Made by a program: the position numbers and the translations under genes. This document shows positions 11,555 to 23,013 of a stretch of 64,000 bases of DNA, one piece after another. Each line of letters starts with the position of its first letter. Positions within the stretch are counted from its first letter, which is position 1. Under the pieces are notes generated by a model. That model was not told the origin of the DNA and made no database searches. It saw nothing but the letters and a program-made list of their open reading frames with translations. This stretch comes from [Pseudomonas] carboxydohydrogena (lineage in GTDB: Bacteria; Pseudomonadota; Alphaproteobacteria; Rhizobiales; Xanthobacteraceae), in contig NZ_CP113162.1 in the NCBI RefSeq assembly GCF_029030725.1, positions 2,540,501-2,604,500 on the forward strand, in the 5' to 3' direction.

Positions 11555-13622
11555 TGCGCCTGACCGCCGGAATGCACACCCGTCTTGGTTCGACCTGGGA
11601 CGGCCGTGGCACCAATTTCGCCCTGTTCTCCGCCAACGCCGAGAAGGTCGAGTTGTGCCTGTTCGACAGTCAGGGACGCCGCGAGATCGAGCGCGTCACG
11701 CTCCCCGAACGCACCGAGGATGTCTGGCACGGCTACCTCAACGACGTCTCGCCGGGCCAGCTTTACGGCTATCGCGTCCACGGGCCCTACGCGCCTGAGC
11801 AGGGCCACCGCTTCAATTGCAACAAACTCCTGATCGACCCTTATGCGAAACGTCTCGCCGGGCGTCTGGTCTGGAGTGATGCGCACTTCGCCTATCGCAC
11901 CGGCAGCGCGCGCGAGGATCTGTCGTTCGACCGCCGCGACAATGCGCGCGGCATGCCGAAGGCGGTCGTCATCGACGAGGCTTTCAACTGGGGCCGCAGG
12001 GAAAGCCGTCCCAACGTGGCATGGGCCGATACCATCATCTACGAGGCGCACGTCAAGGGCCTGACCCAGACCCGTGAGGACGTGCCGCCGCATCTGCGCG
12101 GCACCTTCGGCGCGCTGTCGTGCCCCGCGATGGTCGATCACCTCAAGCGCCTCGGCGTCACCACCATCGAACTGTTGCCGATCCACGGCTTCGTCGACGA
12201 CCGTCATCTGGTCGAGAAGAAACTCTCCAACTATTGGGGCTACAATTCCATCGCCTTCTTCGCGCCGGAGCAGCGCTACGCCAACAACGGCGCGCTGGAT
12301 TCCTTCCGTACCGCCGTGGCGCGGCTGCACGACGCCGGGATCGAGGTGATGCTGGATGTGGTGTACAACCACACCGCCGAGGGCAATCACCTCGGGCCGA
12401 CGCTGTCGTTCCGCGGCATCGACAATCTGTCCTATTACTGGCTGATGCCGGACAATCCGCGCTTCTATGACGACTTCACCGGCACCGGCAATTCACTGAA
12501 CCTCACCCATCCGCGCGTGTTGCAGATGGTGATGGACTCGCTGCGCTACTGGGTCGAGGTCTGTCATGTCGACGGCTTCCGCTTCGATCTCGCAAGCACG
12601 CTCGCGCGCGGACCGAACGGATTCGATCGCGGCGGTGCGTTTCTCACCGCCGTGCGGCAAGACCCGGTGCTGGCCTCCGTGAAGCTCGTGGCCGAGCCGT
12701 GGGATGTCGGCCTCGGCGGCTATCAGGTCGGTGCGTTTCCCTCGCAATGGTCGGAATGGAACGACCGCTATCGTTCGACGCTGCGCCGCTACTGGGCGGG
12801 CGAAGGCAGCCTGCTCGGCGATCTCGGCCGCCGCATGACCGGCTCCTCGGATTTGTTCAATCATGACGGCCGCACGCCGCAGGCGAGCATCAATCACGTC
12901 ACGGTGCATGACGGATTCACGCTGATGGACCTGTTCAGCTACAACGAGAAGCACAACGAGGCCAACGGCGAGGACAACCGCGACGGCTCCAGCGACAATC
13001 ACAGCAACAATTGCGGCCATGAAGGGCCGACCGACGATCCGGCCATCGTCGCGCTGCGCCGCCAGTTGCGCAAGAACCAGCTCGCCTGCCTGTTGCTCGC
13101 GCAGGGCGTGCCGCTGCTGCTCGCGGGCGACGAAGCCGGCAACGGCCAGCAGGGCAACAACAACGCCTATTGTCAGGACAACGAGATCGGCTGGGTGAAC
13201 TGGAACGGCGTCGGACAAGACGGCGACGATCTCACGGATTTCGTGGGTCAACTCACCGCGCTACGCGGACGCTTCTCGCAGTTGCGCGCGCGCCAGTGGG
13301 TCGATGGCCTGAAGGGAGATGGCAGCTACGGCGTGCTGTGGCTGACGCCGCAAGCCAACGAAATGGTGGAAGCCGACTGGAATTTTCCGGAGGGCCGATT
13401 CCTCTCCTACGTACTCGGCCCGAAGGAACATGGCGCGCCGCCGTTGTTTATCGTGCTGAACGCCGCACCCGAACCGATCGAGTTCACCTTGCCGAAATTG
13501 CCCGAATACACCAAATGGTCCTGCGTGCTCGACACCACCACGCCGGGAGCGAACGGCAGCGTTGCATCCGGCACCACGGCCAATGCGCCGCCGCGTTCCG
13601 TCCTCGCCTTCGCGGGGGCGGC

Positions 13623-13626
<4 letters not shown>
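11554..13626 (+). CDS. glgX: Glycogen debranching enzyme (isoamylase type)
   Basis: A 690-residue GH13_11 enzyme that hydrolyses alpha-1,6 branches. The ATG at 11554 shares its first base with the glgB stop. Motifs: LDVVYNHTAEGN, GFRFDLASTLAR (nucleophile Asp near residue 344), LVAEPWDVG (Glu near 380), VTVHDGFTLMDL, and the debranching-specific EANGEDNRDG block. It frees linear chains from branched glucan for TreY to act on. It ends in ATGA with treZ. A much longer upstream frame runs back inside glgB and was rejected. Confidence 0.95.
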
Positions 13627-15368
<1,742 letters not shown>

Positions 15369-15381
15369 TGGAGGCGATGTG

Positions 15382-18168
15382 ATGCCGTCCGCGATTCCGC
15401 GCGCCACCTACCGGCTGCAACTCAACGAGAACTTCACGTTCGACGATGCCGCCGCCGTCGCGCCTTATCTGAAGGCGCTCGGCATCAGCCATGTCTATGC
15501 TTCGCCTTTTCTCAAGGCGCGCGCACACAGCCAGCACGGCTACGACATCGTCGATCACAACAGTCTCAATCCCGAATTGGGCGGCGACGCGGCGTTCGAG
15601 CGATTCAGCGCCGCGCTGAAACGGAACGATCTCGGCCTCATTCTGGATTTCGTGCCGAACCACATGGGCGTGCATTTCGCGGACAATCCGTGGTGGCTCG
15701 ACGTGCTGGAATGGGGACCGGCGTCACCCTACGCGGATTTCTTCGACATCGATTGGGATCTGCTGCCCTATCGTGCCAAGGGCGGTGTGCTGCTGCCGAT
15801 CCTCGGCAACTCTTACGGCGAGGCGCTTGACAAGGGCGAGATCGAACTGCGTTACGATGCCGGGAGCGGCAGCTTCGCGGCCTGGTATTACGAGCACCGT
15901 CTGCCGATCGCGCCGGAACGCTACAGCGAAATCCTGCGCATTATTGCCAGTGCAGCAGGTGCCGGAAACGAGCCCGCCGGACGCGCCATTCTCGAACTTG
16001 CAGCGCGCTACACCGGGCTGCGCCATCCCGATCGCGGCGAGGCGCCCGCCTTCAAGGCGGCGTTGCGCGAGATCGACGGCGCGGAGGCGATCATCACGCG
16101 CGGCCTCGAAGCCTATCGCGCGGGTGCGGGACGCGAGGCCCAGACCAAGGCGCTGCATTCGCTTCTGGAGCGGCAGCATTACCGGCTCGGGCACTGGCGG
16201 CTCGCGACCAGCGAGATCAACTACCGCCGCTTCTTCGATATCAACACGCTCGCCGGGTTGCGGGTCGAGAATGTGCGCGCATTCAAGGCCGCGCACGCGC
16301 TGATCCGGCGTCTGGTCGCCGCAGGACAACTGCAAGGCATCCGCCTCGATCATATCGACGGCCTGCACGATCCCGCGCAATATTGCCGCCGCCTGCTGCG
16401 GCTGATCCGCGACGCGCAGGAGACTCGCGCGCCATTCTATCTGGTGATGGAAAAAATCGTCGGCGAAGGCGAACGCCTGCCGGAATTTCCCGGCATGCAC
16501 GGCACCACCGGCTATGAATCGCTCAACCTGATCTCCCGCGTGCTGCTCGACGGCAAGGGGCTCGAGACGCTGGATGAAACGTGGCGGCAGGCCAGCAACG
16601 TCGCACCCGATTTCGCACCCGTGCTGCGGGCCGCCAAGCAGCGCGTGATGGAAACGCTGCTCGCCAGCGAATTCACCGTGCTGGGGCGGCTTCTGGCGCG
16701 CATCGCGGGCGGGCATTACACCACGCGCGATTTTTCCGCCGACAGTTTGCGGCAGGCGCTGGAATTGTACGTGCTGCACTTCCCCGTCTACCGCACCTAC
16801 ATTACTGCGGCCGGTCCTTCATCGAACGACCGCGCGTTGATCGCTGAAACCATCGGCAAGGCGAAAGCCGACTGGTTCGGCGCCGACGAAGGCGTGTTCG
16901 ACTTCTTGCAGGATGCCCTCACCCTTGAACTGGCCACGAAAGACCGCGCCACCCATGGCCGTGAACGGGTCCGCCGCTTCGCGCTGAAGGTGCAGCAGTT
17001 CACCGGGCCGATGATGGCGAAGTCTCTGGAGGACACCGCGTTCTATCGCTATCACCGCCTGCTCGCGCTCAACGAGGTCGGCGGCGACGCGGCCGCCACG
17101 TCGCTTCCGGTCAAAGACTTTCACGACGCCATGCAGGCGCGCGCGCGCGATTTTCCCCATGGCATGACGGCCACCGCCACGCACGACACCAAGCGCGGCG
17201 AGGATGCCCGCGCCCGCCTCCTCGCTTTGCCGGAGCTTGCGGGCGAATGGGCGAGCCTTGTCGGGCGCTGGAAATCGTTCAACGCGCCACACATCGTCAC
17301 CGAAGGCAATATGCGCTCGCCCTCGCTCGCGTTCGAATACATGCTCTATCAGGCGCTGATCGGCGCATGGCCGGAGACGATCGACGCGGATTTTCTCGCC
17401 CGCATGAAAGCCTACGCGATCAAGGCCGCGCGCGAGGCGAAGGTGGAGACGAGTTGGCTCAATCCGCAACCGTCTTATGAGCGCGGCGTTGAAACTTTCC
17501 TTGAACGGACTCTCGACGAAAAAAAGTCGCCGGAATTCCTGTCGTCGATCGAGACCTTCACCCGGCGCATATCGACAATCGGCATTCTCAATTCGCTGTC
17601 GCAACTGACGCTCAAGGCCATGATGCCCGGCGTGCCGGATTTCTATCAGGGGACGGAATTCTGGGATTATTCGCTCGTCGATCCCGACAACAGGCGGCCT
17701 GTCGATTTCAAGGCGCGCGAAGCGGAGCTTGCGGACATCTCGAAACAGCCGCGCTGGGACGATCTGATCACCCGTGCCTCCGATGGCCGCATCAAGCTCG
17801 CATGGACGCATCATCTGCTGACGCTGCGCAAGACGCACCCCGATCTGTTCGCGAACGGCAACTATCTGCCGCTGGAAGTCACCGGCCCGCATCGCGATCA
17901 TGTCATCGCGTTCGCGCGCGTCCATCGCAGGGAAGCCGTGATCGTTGCCGCGATGCGCTGGTTTTCACCCTTCACGGATGGGGGGCGCACATGGCTCAAC
18001 GGAGCGATTGAGGGTGCGGTCAGGATCGAAGGACTCCATGCCGGCGCACCATCGCGCACCGAGTTGCCTTTCGCCGAACTGTTCGCGGAGCTTCCGGTCG
18101 CCACGCGCGAAGCTGCGGTGAGACGCGCATATAAAAAGGCCGCCCGGGGTCCTGGCCGGGCGGCCTAG
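15382..18168 (+). CDS. treY: Malto-oligosyltrehalose synthase
   Basis: A 928-residue GH13_26 enzyme that turns the reducing-end glucose of a maltodextrin into an alpha,alpha-1,1 linkage. ATG 15382 is preferred over the adjoining GTG 15379 because GGAGG at 15370-15374 is then 7 nt away. Motifs: ATYRLQLNENFTFDDA at the start, LDFVPNHMGVH, GIRLDHIDGLHDP (Asp near 321), LVMEKIVGEGE (Glu near 355), TATHDTKRGEDARARL (about 600) and VPDFYQGTEFWD. It is the last gene of the operon. Its final codons encode a Lys/Ala/Gly/Arg-rich tail that coincides with a DNA hairpin (18137-18166), so a terminator seems built into the 3' end of the gene. Confidence 0.96.
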   Translation: MPSAIPRATYRLQLNENFTFDDAAAVAPYLKALGISHVYASPFLKARAHSQHGYDIVDHNSLNPELGGDAAFERFSAALKRNDLGLILDFVPNHMGVHFADNPWWLDVLEWGPASPYADFFDIDWDLLPYRAKGGVLLPILGNSYGEALDKGEIELRYDAGSGSFAAWYYEHRLPIAPERYSEILRIIASAAGAGNEPAGRAILELAARYTGLRHPDRGEAPAFKAALREIDGAEAIITRGLEAYRAGAGREAQTKALHSLLERQHYRLGHWRLATSEINYRRFFDINTLAGLRVENVRAFKAAHALIRRLVAAGQLQGIRLDHIDGLHDPAQYCRRLLRLIRDAQETRAPFYLVMEKIVGEGERLPEFPGMHGTTGYESLNLISRVLLDGKGLETLDETWRQASNVAPDFAPVLRAAKQRVMETLLASEFTVLGRLLARIAGGHYTTRDFSADSLRQALELYVLHFPVYRTYITAAGPSSNDRALIAETIGKAKADWFGADEGVFDFLQDALTLELATKDRATHGRERVRRFALKVQQFTGPMMAKSLEDTAFYRYHRLLALNEVGGDAAATSLPVKDFHDAMQARARDFPHGMTATATHDTKRGEDARARLLALPELAGEWASLVGRWKSFNAPHIVTEGNMRSPSLAFEYMLYQALIGAWPETIDADFLARMKAYAIKAAREAKVETSWLNPQPSYERGVETFLERTLDEKKSPEFLSSIETFTRRISTIGILNSLSQLTLKAMMPGVPDFYQGTEFWDYSLVDPDNRRPVDFKAREAELADISKQPRWDDLITRASDGRIKLAWTHHLLTLRKTHPDLFANGNYLPLEVTGPHRDHVIAFARVHRREAVIVAAMRWFSPFTDGGRTWLNGAIEGAVRIEGLHAGAPSRTELPFAELFAELPVATREAAVRRAYKKAARGPGRAA
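18137..18166. terminator. Hairpin embedded in the last codons of treY
   Basis: Perfect 11-bp arms AGGCCGCCCGG (18137-18147) and CCGGGCGGCCT (18156-18166) flank an 8-nt loop. A run of five A at 18133-18137 gives a T tract only on the minus strand; on the plus strand no T run follows. It can therefore stop leftward transcription by the classical mechanism. For treY itself it may act as a 3' stabilising hairpin or a weak terminator. Confidence 0.6.
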
Positions 18169-18364
18169 CGGACGTTGTGCCGACTCAAAGGTCTGGTTCC
18201 CTTCCCCCGCGGATCGCGATTATTTGCAGACGCTCGGGAAATTCAATCACTCCAAGGGCCAATGTCGCGGCCTCTTCACAGCTTTCCGCCCCTCGCAATG
18301 CAACATCCGCTTGCGGTTTCGGATATTGGAAATATCTGAGGGTGAGATCAGGAGACCGCAAATC

Positions 18365-18676
18365 GTGTCGAAGCCGCTTGTCGTTTCAATTCCCCACAAC
18401 CTCGGCCGCGAGGAAGCCATCCGCCGCATGAAAAACGGCCTGGCCGGCGCGCGCACGCAGTACGGCCATCTGCTCACTGTGAACGAGGAGACGTGGACCG
18501 ACAACAAACTCGCTTTCCGCGTCACCGCGCTCGCGCAGGCCGTCAGCGGCACCATCGATGTCGCCGACGATCATGTGCAACTGGAAGTGATGCTGCCATG
18601 GCTGCTGGCGAAACTCGCCGAGCGCGCGCAGGCGGTGATCGGCGACAAGGGCCGCCTGATGCTGGAGAAGAAATAA
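18365..18676 (+). CDS. Polyhydroxyalkanoic acid system family protein
   Basis: A 103-residue protein. The GTG at 18365 is chosen as start because AGGAG lies at 18350-18354 and the protein then begins at the conserved SKPLVVSIPHNLGREEA segment. The LGREEAIRRM opening, the middle TVNEETWTDNKLAFRVTALAQAVSGTIDV and the WLLAKLAERAQAVIG end match the PHA_gran_rgn family, small proteins thought to be linked to polyhydroxyalkanoate granules. There is no signal peptide. It stands alone between treY and a bidirectional terminator, and no phaC or phasin gene is nearby, so a carbon-storage role is only suggested by the family name. Confidence 0.75.
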   Translation: MSKPLVVSIPHNLGREEAIRRMKNGLAGARTQYGHLLTVNEETWTDNKLAFRVTALAQAVSGTIDVADDHVQLEVMLPWLLAKLAERAQAVIGDKGRLMLEKK

Positions 18677-18681
18677 CGCGA

Positions 18682-18720
18682 GAAAGCCGGCCGCACGCAT
18701 GCAGCCGGCTTTCCGTTTTC
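18682..18720. terminator. Bidirectional terminator between convergent genes
   Basis: Arms GAAAGCCGGC (18682-18691) and GCCGGCTTTC (18704-18713) enclose a 12-nt loop, followed on the plus strand by a TTTT run (18716-18719). It sits between the rightward PHA-system gene and leftward sorB and can serve both. Confidence 0.8.
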
Positions 18721-18730
18721 GTGATCCTCG

Positions 18731-19063
18731 TTACTGATAGGCCGCCGCCAGATACTCCACGATCTTCGGAATATCGTTCGCCTCGATCGGCGCGCCGTAG
18801 ACCTTGATCATCTTGTTGACCTCGGCGGTCCAGAAGTCCTTGCCGAACTTCGGGCCGCGCGGCTGGGTCTGGACATAATCGGCCGAATGACAGCCGCTGC
18901 AATTGGCCTGGACCACGTCGAGATTCGGTCCCGGCTTGAATTGCGCCGTCTCCGGCGGCAGCTTGTAGGTCACCGGCTTCGCCTGAAGGCTGCCGATAGC
19001 CATCGCAAGTCCCACGGCCACGCCGATCGCGGCGAGAGGGGTAGCGATCCTGAACATGCTCAT
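18731..19063 (-). CDS. sorB: Sulfite dehydrogenase cytochrome c subunit
   Basis: A 110-residue monoheme c-type cytochrome. ATG 19063 is used because AGGGAGG ends 5 nt upstream. An N-terminal signal peptide (about residues 1-28, ending SLQA) directs it to the periplasm. The heme site is C55-SGC-H59 (CSGCH), and Met85 could be the distal ligand. It begins 11 nt after the stop of sorA, so the two are co-transcribed. SorB accepts electrons from the molybdenum subunit as sulfite is oxidised to sulfate and passes them to the respiratory chain. Assignment as SorB rests on the size, the heme motif and the adjoining SorA. Confidence 0.9.
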   Translation of the reverse strand: MSMFRIATPLAAIGVAVGLAMAIGSLQAKPVTYKLPPETAQFKPGPNLDVVQANCSGCHSADYVQTQPRGPKFGKDFWTAEVNKMIKVYGAPIEANDIPKIVEYLAAAYQ

Positions 19064-19074
19064 GATGCCCTCCC

Positions 19075-20283
19075 TCAAGCCACTGTCACGGATGTGGTTT
19101 CGATGACGTTACGCATGTAGCCCGCCGGATTCCACGATGCCGTCTCGGGCTGCACCTTGCCGCCATTGCTGGTGGCGCGCACTTTCAGGTCGTGCGGCCC
19201 CGCGGACAGCTTCACCGGCAAGGTCCATTCCCGGAACGAATACTTTCCGAGATCCTTGCCGAGCTTCGCCGCCTTCCAGGTCTTGCCGCCATCGGTCGAC
19301 ACGTCGACCTTCTTGATGCCGGTGCCGCCATCGAAAGCGAAGCCCTTGAGCGTCGTGTTGCCGGACTTCAGCTTCTGGCCGTTCGTCACGTTGGTGATGA
19401 AGGAGCGGACAGTGAAGCGGTTGATCGGCACCGTCGCCTTCGGCGCGGTGCCCGGCTCGACGCAGGCGCATTCGTTGTCGGGGATGCGGTACGCCGTCTT
19501 CATCCAGAAATTATCGTACACCTTGTCGATGACGGTGATCTGGTTGAGGTGTTTCACCCAATAGGTACCGTAATAGCCCGGCACCACGAGGCGCAACGGA
19601 AAGCCGTTGAGCATCGGCAGGTCCGTGCCGTTCATCTGGTAAGCCAGCATCACGTCGCCGTTGCTGGCGACGTCAAGATCGAGCGCCTTGGCGAAGTCCG
19701 GCGTCGTGTCCATCACCGGACCGTCGATCGCATCGAACACCACCTGTTTGGCGCTAGCCTGCACACCGGCCTTCTCCAGCACGGTCTTCAGCGGCACGCC
19801 TTTCCATTTCGCGTTGCCGAGCGCGCCATTGGCGAGTTGCCCGCCCGCGACACGCGGATCGAAGAAGCCGCGGCTGTTGCCCGAACACTGATTGACCGCG
19901 ACGATTTCCCGGGCGGGCATTTTCCTGATGTCCGCCAGCGACAGCTTCATGGGCTTGTCGACCTTGCCCTTGATTTCGACCGTGTATGTCGCCGGGTCGA
20001 TCTCGAGCGGAATGCCCGCGAGGTGGTAGCGGACAAAGAAGGCATCGTTCGGCGTGATGACGCCCTCGTTGAACACCGAGAACGGCATCTCGAGTTGCGG
20101 CGGGCGTTCGGTGAGGCCGATCATCGGCCGTTTTTGCGGGTATTTGACCAATGGCCGTTGGCCATTGCCGATCGGAAGATTGACGATTTCTTCCGCAAAA
20201 CTGGTCAGCGTCGATTTCCCCAGCAGGCTGCCGCCTGCCAGCAATGCGACGCCGCCCTGGAGCACAGAGCGTCGGTCGATCAT
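19075..20283 (-). CDS. sorA: Sulfite:cytochrome c oxidoreductase, molybdopterin subunit
   Basis: A 402-residue periplasmic sulfite oxidase family enzyme. ATG 20283 has GGAGG 6 nt upstream; an in-frame extension to 20352 was rejected. A Tat signal (MIDRRSVLQGG followed by a hydrophobic run) fits a cofactor-bearing exported protein. The molybdenum-ligating cysteine is Cys133 in AVNQCSGNSRGFF, and the C-terminal third is the Ig-like dimerisation domain (KKVDVSTDGGKTW). It is followed by sorB. A SorA/SorB pair oxidises toxic sulfite from the breakdown of organosulfur compounds or thiosulfate. Confidence 0.93.
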   Translation of the reverse strand: MIDRRSVLQGGVALLAGGSLLGKSTLTSFAEEIVNLPIGNGQRPLVKYPQKRPMIGLTERPPQLEMPFSVFNEGVITPNDAFFVRYHLAGIPLEIDPATYTVEIKGKVDKPMKLSLADIRKMPAREIVAVNQCSGNSRGFFDPRVAGGQLANGALGNAKWKGVPLKTVLEKAGVQASAKQVVFDAIDGPVMDTTPDFAKALDLDVASNGDVMLAYQMNGTDLPMLNGFPLRLVVPGYYGTYWVKHLNQITVIDKVYDNFWMKTAYRIPDNECACVEPGTAPKATVPINRFTVRSFITNVTNGQKLKSGNTTLKGFAFDGGTGIKKVDVSTDGGKTWKAAKLGKDLGKYSFREWTLPVKLSAGPHDLKVRATSNGGKVQPETASWNPAGYMRNVIETTSVTVA

Positions 20284-20353
20284 TGTCTTCCTCCCAAGGG
20301 ACATATTCCCTTGGGAGAATTGAGCCACGAGATTCCAAAGTGTTCCAGACATT

Positions 20354-20395
20354 AATTCCGCAAACCGGAATTCTCGTGTTACGACATTTGTCGTA
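20354..20395. promoter_or_regulatory. Two inverted repeats upstream of sorAB
   Basis: AATTCCG (20354-20360) and CGGAATT (20366-20372) form a 7-bp inverted repeat, and TACGAC (20380-20385) and GTCGTA (20390-20395) form a 6-bp one. Their centres are about 25 bp apart. Both lie in the 140-bp gap between the preceding dehydrogenase stop and the sorA start. They could be operators for sorAB or part of the end of the upstream transcript. Confidence 0.45.
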
Positions 20396-20423
20396 CAAGA
20401 ACCCCGATAGATTTTGCAGGAAT

Positions 20424-21857
20424 TTATATCGTCTGCGTCACCAGCTTGGTGTTGAGGTACGCCTCGACGGCCTCGATGCCGCCTTCGGAACCGTATCCGG
20501 AATCCTTGATGCCGCCGAACGGCAGTTCCGGCAACGCGATGCCATGATGGTTGATGCTGACCATGCCGCTTTCGATGTCGCGGCCGAGACCCGCCATGGT
20601 CTTCGCCGAGGTCGTATAGGCATAGGCGGCGAGTCCGTACGGCAACCGGTTGGCCTCGGTGACCACCTCATCGTAATCGGAGAAGCGGTTGATCATGGCG
20701 ACAGGACCGAACGGTTCCTCGGTCATCATGCGCGCGGACAGCGGCACGTCGGTCAGCACCGTCGGCTTGAAGAAATAACCGCGATTGCCGATCCGCTCGC
20801 CGCCGGTCGCAACCTTGGCGCCGTGCGATTTGGCGTCGGCGACCATCGACTCCATGGCATCGATGCGCCGGTTGTTGGCGAGCGGGCCCATCCGCACGCC
20901 CTTGTCCATGCCGTTGCCGACCTGGAGGTCTTCCGCGGCCTGCACGAAGCCGTCGAGGAATTGCTGATAGACCTTCTCCTGCACCAGAAAGCGCGTCGGC
21001 GCGACGCAGACCTGACCGGCATTGCGGAACTTGTTGGCGGCGAGAATTTTCACCGCCTGCGCCACGTCGGCGTCGTCGAACACCAGCGCGGGCGCGTGGC
21101 CGCCCAATTCCATCGTCACGCGCTTCATGTGGCTGCCGGCCATCGCCGCCAGTTGCTTGCCGACCACGGTCGATCCGGTGAACGAGATTTTCTTGATGAC
21201 CGGATGCGGGATCAGATAGGAGGAAATCTCGGCCGGAATGCCGAACACGAGATTGACGACACCCGCCGGAATCCCCGCATCGGCGAACGCGCCGATCAGC
21301 GCGGCGCAGCTCGCCGGGGTTTCTTCCGGCCCCTTCAGAATGACCGAACACCCCGCCGCCAGCGCCGCCGAGACCTTGCGGACGGCCTGATTGAGCGGGA
21401 AATTCCACGGCGTGAACGCGGCCGCGACACCGACCGGCTCCTTCACCACCATCTGGGTCACGCTCACAGCCCGCGCCGGAACGATGCGCCCATAGGTGCG
21501 GCGCGCTTCTTCCGCGAACCATTCGATTGTGTCGGCGGCGCCCGCCGTCTCGCCACGGGATTCCACCAGCGGCTTGCCCTGCTCGAGGGTCATCAGCGTG
21601 GCGACGGTCTCGGCCCGTTCGCGCAGCAGCTCGGCGGCCCGGCGAATCAGTTTCGAGCGCTCGAGCGCACCGACCTTGCGCCACACCTCGAACCCGCGCT
21701 GCGCCGCGGCCAGCGCCTCGTCGAGATCCGCTTTCCCGGCATGGGCGAGCGTGCCGATCGTCTCCTCGGTCGCCGGATTGAGAACCGGCAGGCGCGGCTT
21801 GCTCCCGTCGCGCCAGCGCCCGTCGATGAAAAGCTGGGTGTCAGAGTATGAGGTCAT
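20424..21857 (-). CDS. gabD: NAD(P)-dependent succinate-semialdehyde dehydrogenase
   Basis: A 477-residue aldehyde dehydrogenase oxidising succinate semialdehyde to succinate in GABA breakdown. The ATG at 21857 ([18 protein letters not shown]) gives the usual family N-terminus; an in-frame extension upstream is ignored. Cofactor and active-site blocks are [24 protein letters not shown], the general-base Glu in [11 protein letters not shown] and the catalytic Cys in [12 protein letters not shown]. It is a monocistronic leftward gene; no GABA transaminase adjoins it, so the exact semialdehyde is less certain than the family. Confidence 0.85.
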   Translation of the reverse strand: MTSYSDTQLFIDGRWRDGSKPRLPVLNPATEETIGTLAHAGKADLDEALAAAQRGFEVWRKVGALERSKLIRRAAELLRERAETVATLMTLEQGKPLVESRGETAGAADTIEWFAEEARRTYGRIVPARAVSVTQMVVKEPVGVAAAFTPWNFPLNQAVRKVSAALAAGCSVILKGPEETPASCAALIGAFADAGIPAGVVNLVFGIPAEISSYLIPHPVIKKISFTGSTVVGKQLAAMAGSHMKRVTMELGGHAPALVFDDADVAQAVKILAANKFRNAGQVCVAPTRFLVQEKVYQQFLDGFVQAAEDLQVGNGMDKGVRMGPLANNRRIDAMESMVADAKSHGAKVATGGERIGNRGYFFKPTVLTDVPLSARMMTEEPFGPVAMINRFSDYDEVVTEANRLPYGLAAYAYTTSAKTMAGLGRDIESGMVSINHHGIALPELPFGGIKDSGYGSEGGIEAVEAYLNTKLVTQTI

Positions 21858-22244
21858 CGGCAAAGTCCTTATGCGGAAGGAAAACGGAGGTGCCGTAGCA
21901 CGGGAAGGATGCAGGCGCATAACCTAAGGCCGCTTCCGCAACAAAAAACCACTCCCGAAATGGCAGACGGGCCATGCGTCGTCCTTTTTTCCAGACGCCC
22001 GATATCCTGCCGGTATCCTGACGTATCCCGGGTGTGCGGATTCAGCGCAGATTTGATAATCGCCTTGCGGCACAGGCGGAAAAGCGGCAGGTTGAGGTAC
22101 TAAAGAACCTCCGATTCTCTCAAGGCTATCAAGGGGTACGGTCTCAGGTTCGGTGCGGCAGGCCACTGAGACGGGCCTGTATTTCTCTGTTGCGCAGCAT
22201 CCCGACGGGATGCAGGTGGGGGCGCGCTTTCTAGGGATTCGGTC
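21858..22244. other. 387-bp intergenic region between gabD and a membrane protein gene
   Basis: No open frame here looks real. The region holds the gabD promoter, a tandem 11-bp repeat (21999-22031), and a tight inverted repeat, GCATCCCG (22197-22204) and CGGGATGC (22206-22213), about 30 bp before the next gene. Otherwise I see nothing recognisable. Confidence 0.5.
21999..22031. repeat. Tandem 11-bp direct repeats upstream of gabD
   Basis: CCGATATCCTG (21999-22009) is followed directly by CCGGTATCCTG (22010-22020) and a looser third unit, ACGTATCCCGG. The 11-bp period is about one helical turn, so all units face the same side of the DNA. It lies about 140-175 bp upstream of the gabD start and is a candidate activator-binding site. 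Confidence 0.5.
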
Positions 22245-22598
22245 TTGGTTATCCTGGGCTACATCTATCGCTTCGCCTCGAACTTCGCGTTCCTGGCGCT
22301 GGTTTATCTTACCCTGAATTTTTTGAGCAAATACAGCGAGCGATCCATCATCGCCTTTCTCGTGCTGGTCTATTCCTCGATGAGGATCGTCTCCACGATC
22401 CGGCAATTCATGTTCTTTCAAAAAATCGAGCGCCTCGAAAACGACGCGAAGGCCGGCAGCGCGGAAGGCTCGACGCGCAGGCAATCCGCGCGGGAAGTCG
22501 CGCGCCTGCGCCACGAGGGCGAACTCAAATCCTATATGGACCTGCTGTTCCTGACCCTGATCGTGCTGCTCTGCGCCTCAAAGATCCTGACGAACTAG
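22245..22598 (+). CDS. Hypothetical three-helix membrane protein
   Basis: A 117-residue protein I do not recognise. The only reasonable start is TTG 22245, with AGGGA about 8 nt upstream; no ATG or GTG lies near the N-terminus. Three hydrophobic segments are visible (about residues 6-26, 33-50 and 98-115). They are separated by a charged stretch rich in Glu, Arg and Lys (about 58-95) that could form a cytoplasmic coiled coil. It converges with the next small membrane protein (11 nt between stops). Codon use looks native. Confidence 0.6.
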   Translation: MVILGYIYRFASNFAFLALVYLTLNFLSKYSERSIIAFLVLVYSSMRIVSTIRQFMFFQKIERLENDAKAGSAEGSTRRQSAREVARLRHEGELKSYMDLLFLTLIVLLCASKILTN

Positions 22599-22609
22599 CA
22601 GCCTTGGTC

Positions 22610-22849
22610 TCAACTCGTGAGCAAGGCTGCGGCCCGCTCGCGCTCGCGATTCAGAAATCGGAGTTCCGCCTCGGCTTCCGCGCGTGACAGGCTGGTGCCG
22701 AACGGCAGGAAGGACTGCCTGGCTTTGTAAAGCGGGTCGTCGTTCGGGGGCGGGAGATAAGCCTTGATGGCAAAATAGCCGGCCGCAATGACGAGCGCGC
22801 CCGCCATCATGCCGCCAAGCAGCCCAAGCCAGAATGTCCGGTTGTCCAT
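22610..22849 (-). CDS. Hypothetical small single-pass membrane protein
   Basis: A 79-residue protein from ATG 22849, with a GGGGA-type ribosome site just upstream. It starts MDNRTFWLGLLGGMMAG and has one membrane helix (about residues 7-29). The rest is an amphipathic Arg/Glu/Ala-rich tail (LSRAEAEAELRFLNRERERAA) that may be helical. I know of no function. It is leftward and stands alone. Confidence 0.6.
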   Translation of the reverse strand: MDNRTFWLGLLGGMMAGALVIAAGYFAIKAYLPPPNDDPLYKARQSFLPFGTSLSRAEAEAELRFLNRERERAAALLTS

Positions 22850-23013
22850 TATCGTCCCCGCAATCTGCGGACGATAGCCAGCCCCCCACGCGATGTAAAC
22901 GCGCGGGCAGGCCGATATATTTCAGAAAACCATATCCTGTGTTATTCGCGGCGGCTTCAAGCCTGTTGCATCCGGGCGCGATCCGTGACTGCCCGATTCC
23001 TCGACGGCGGCTA

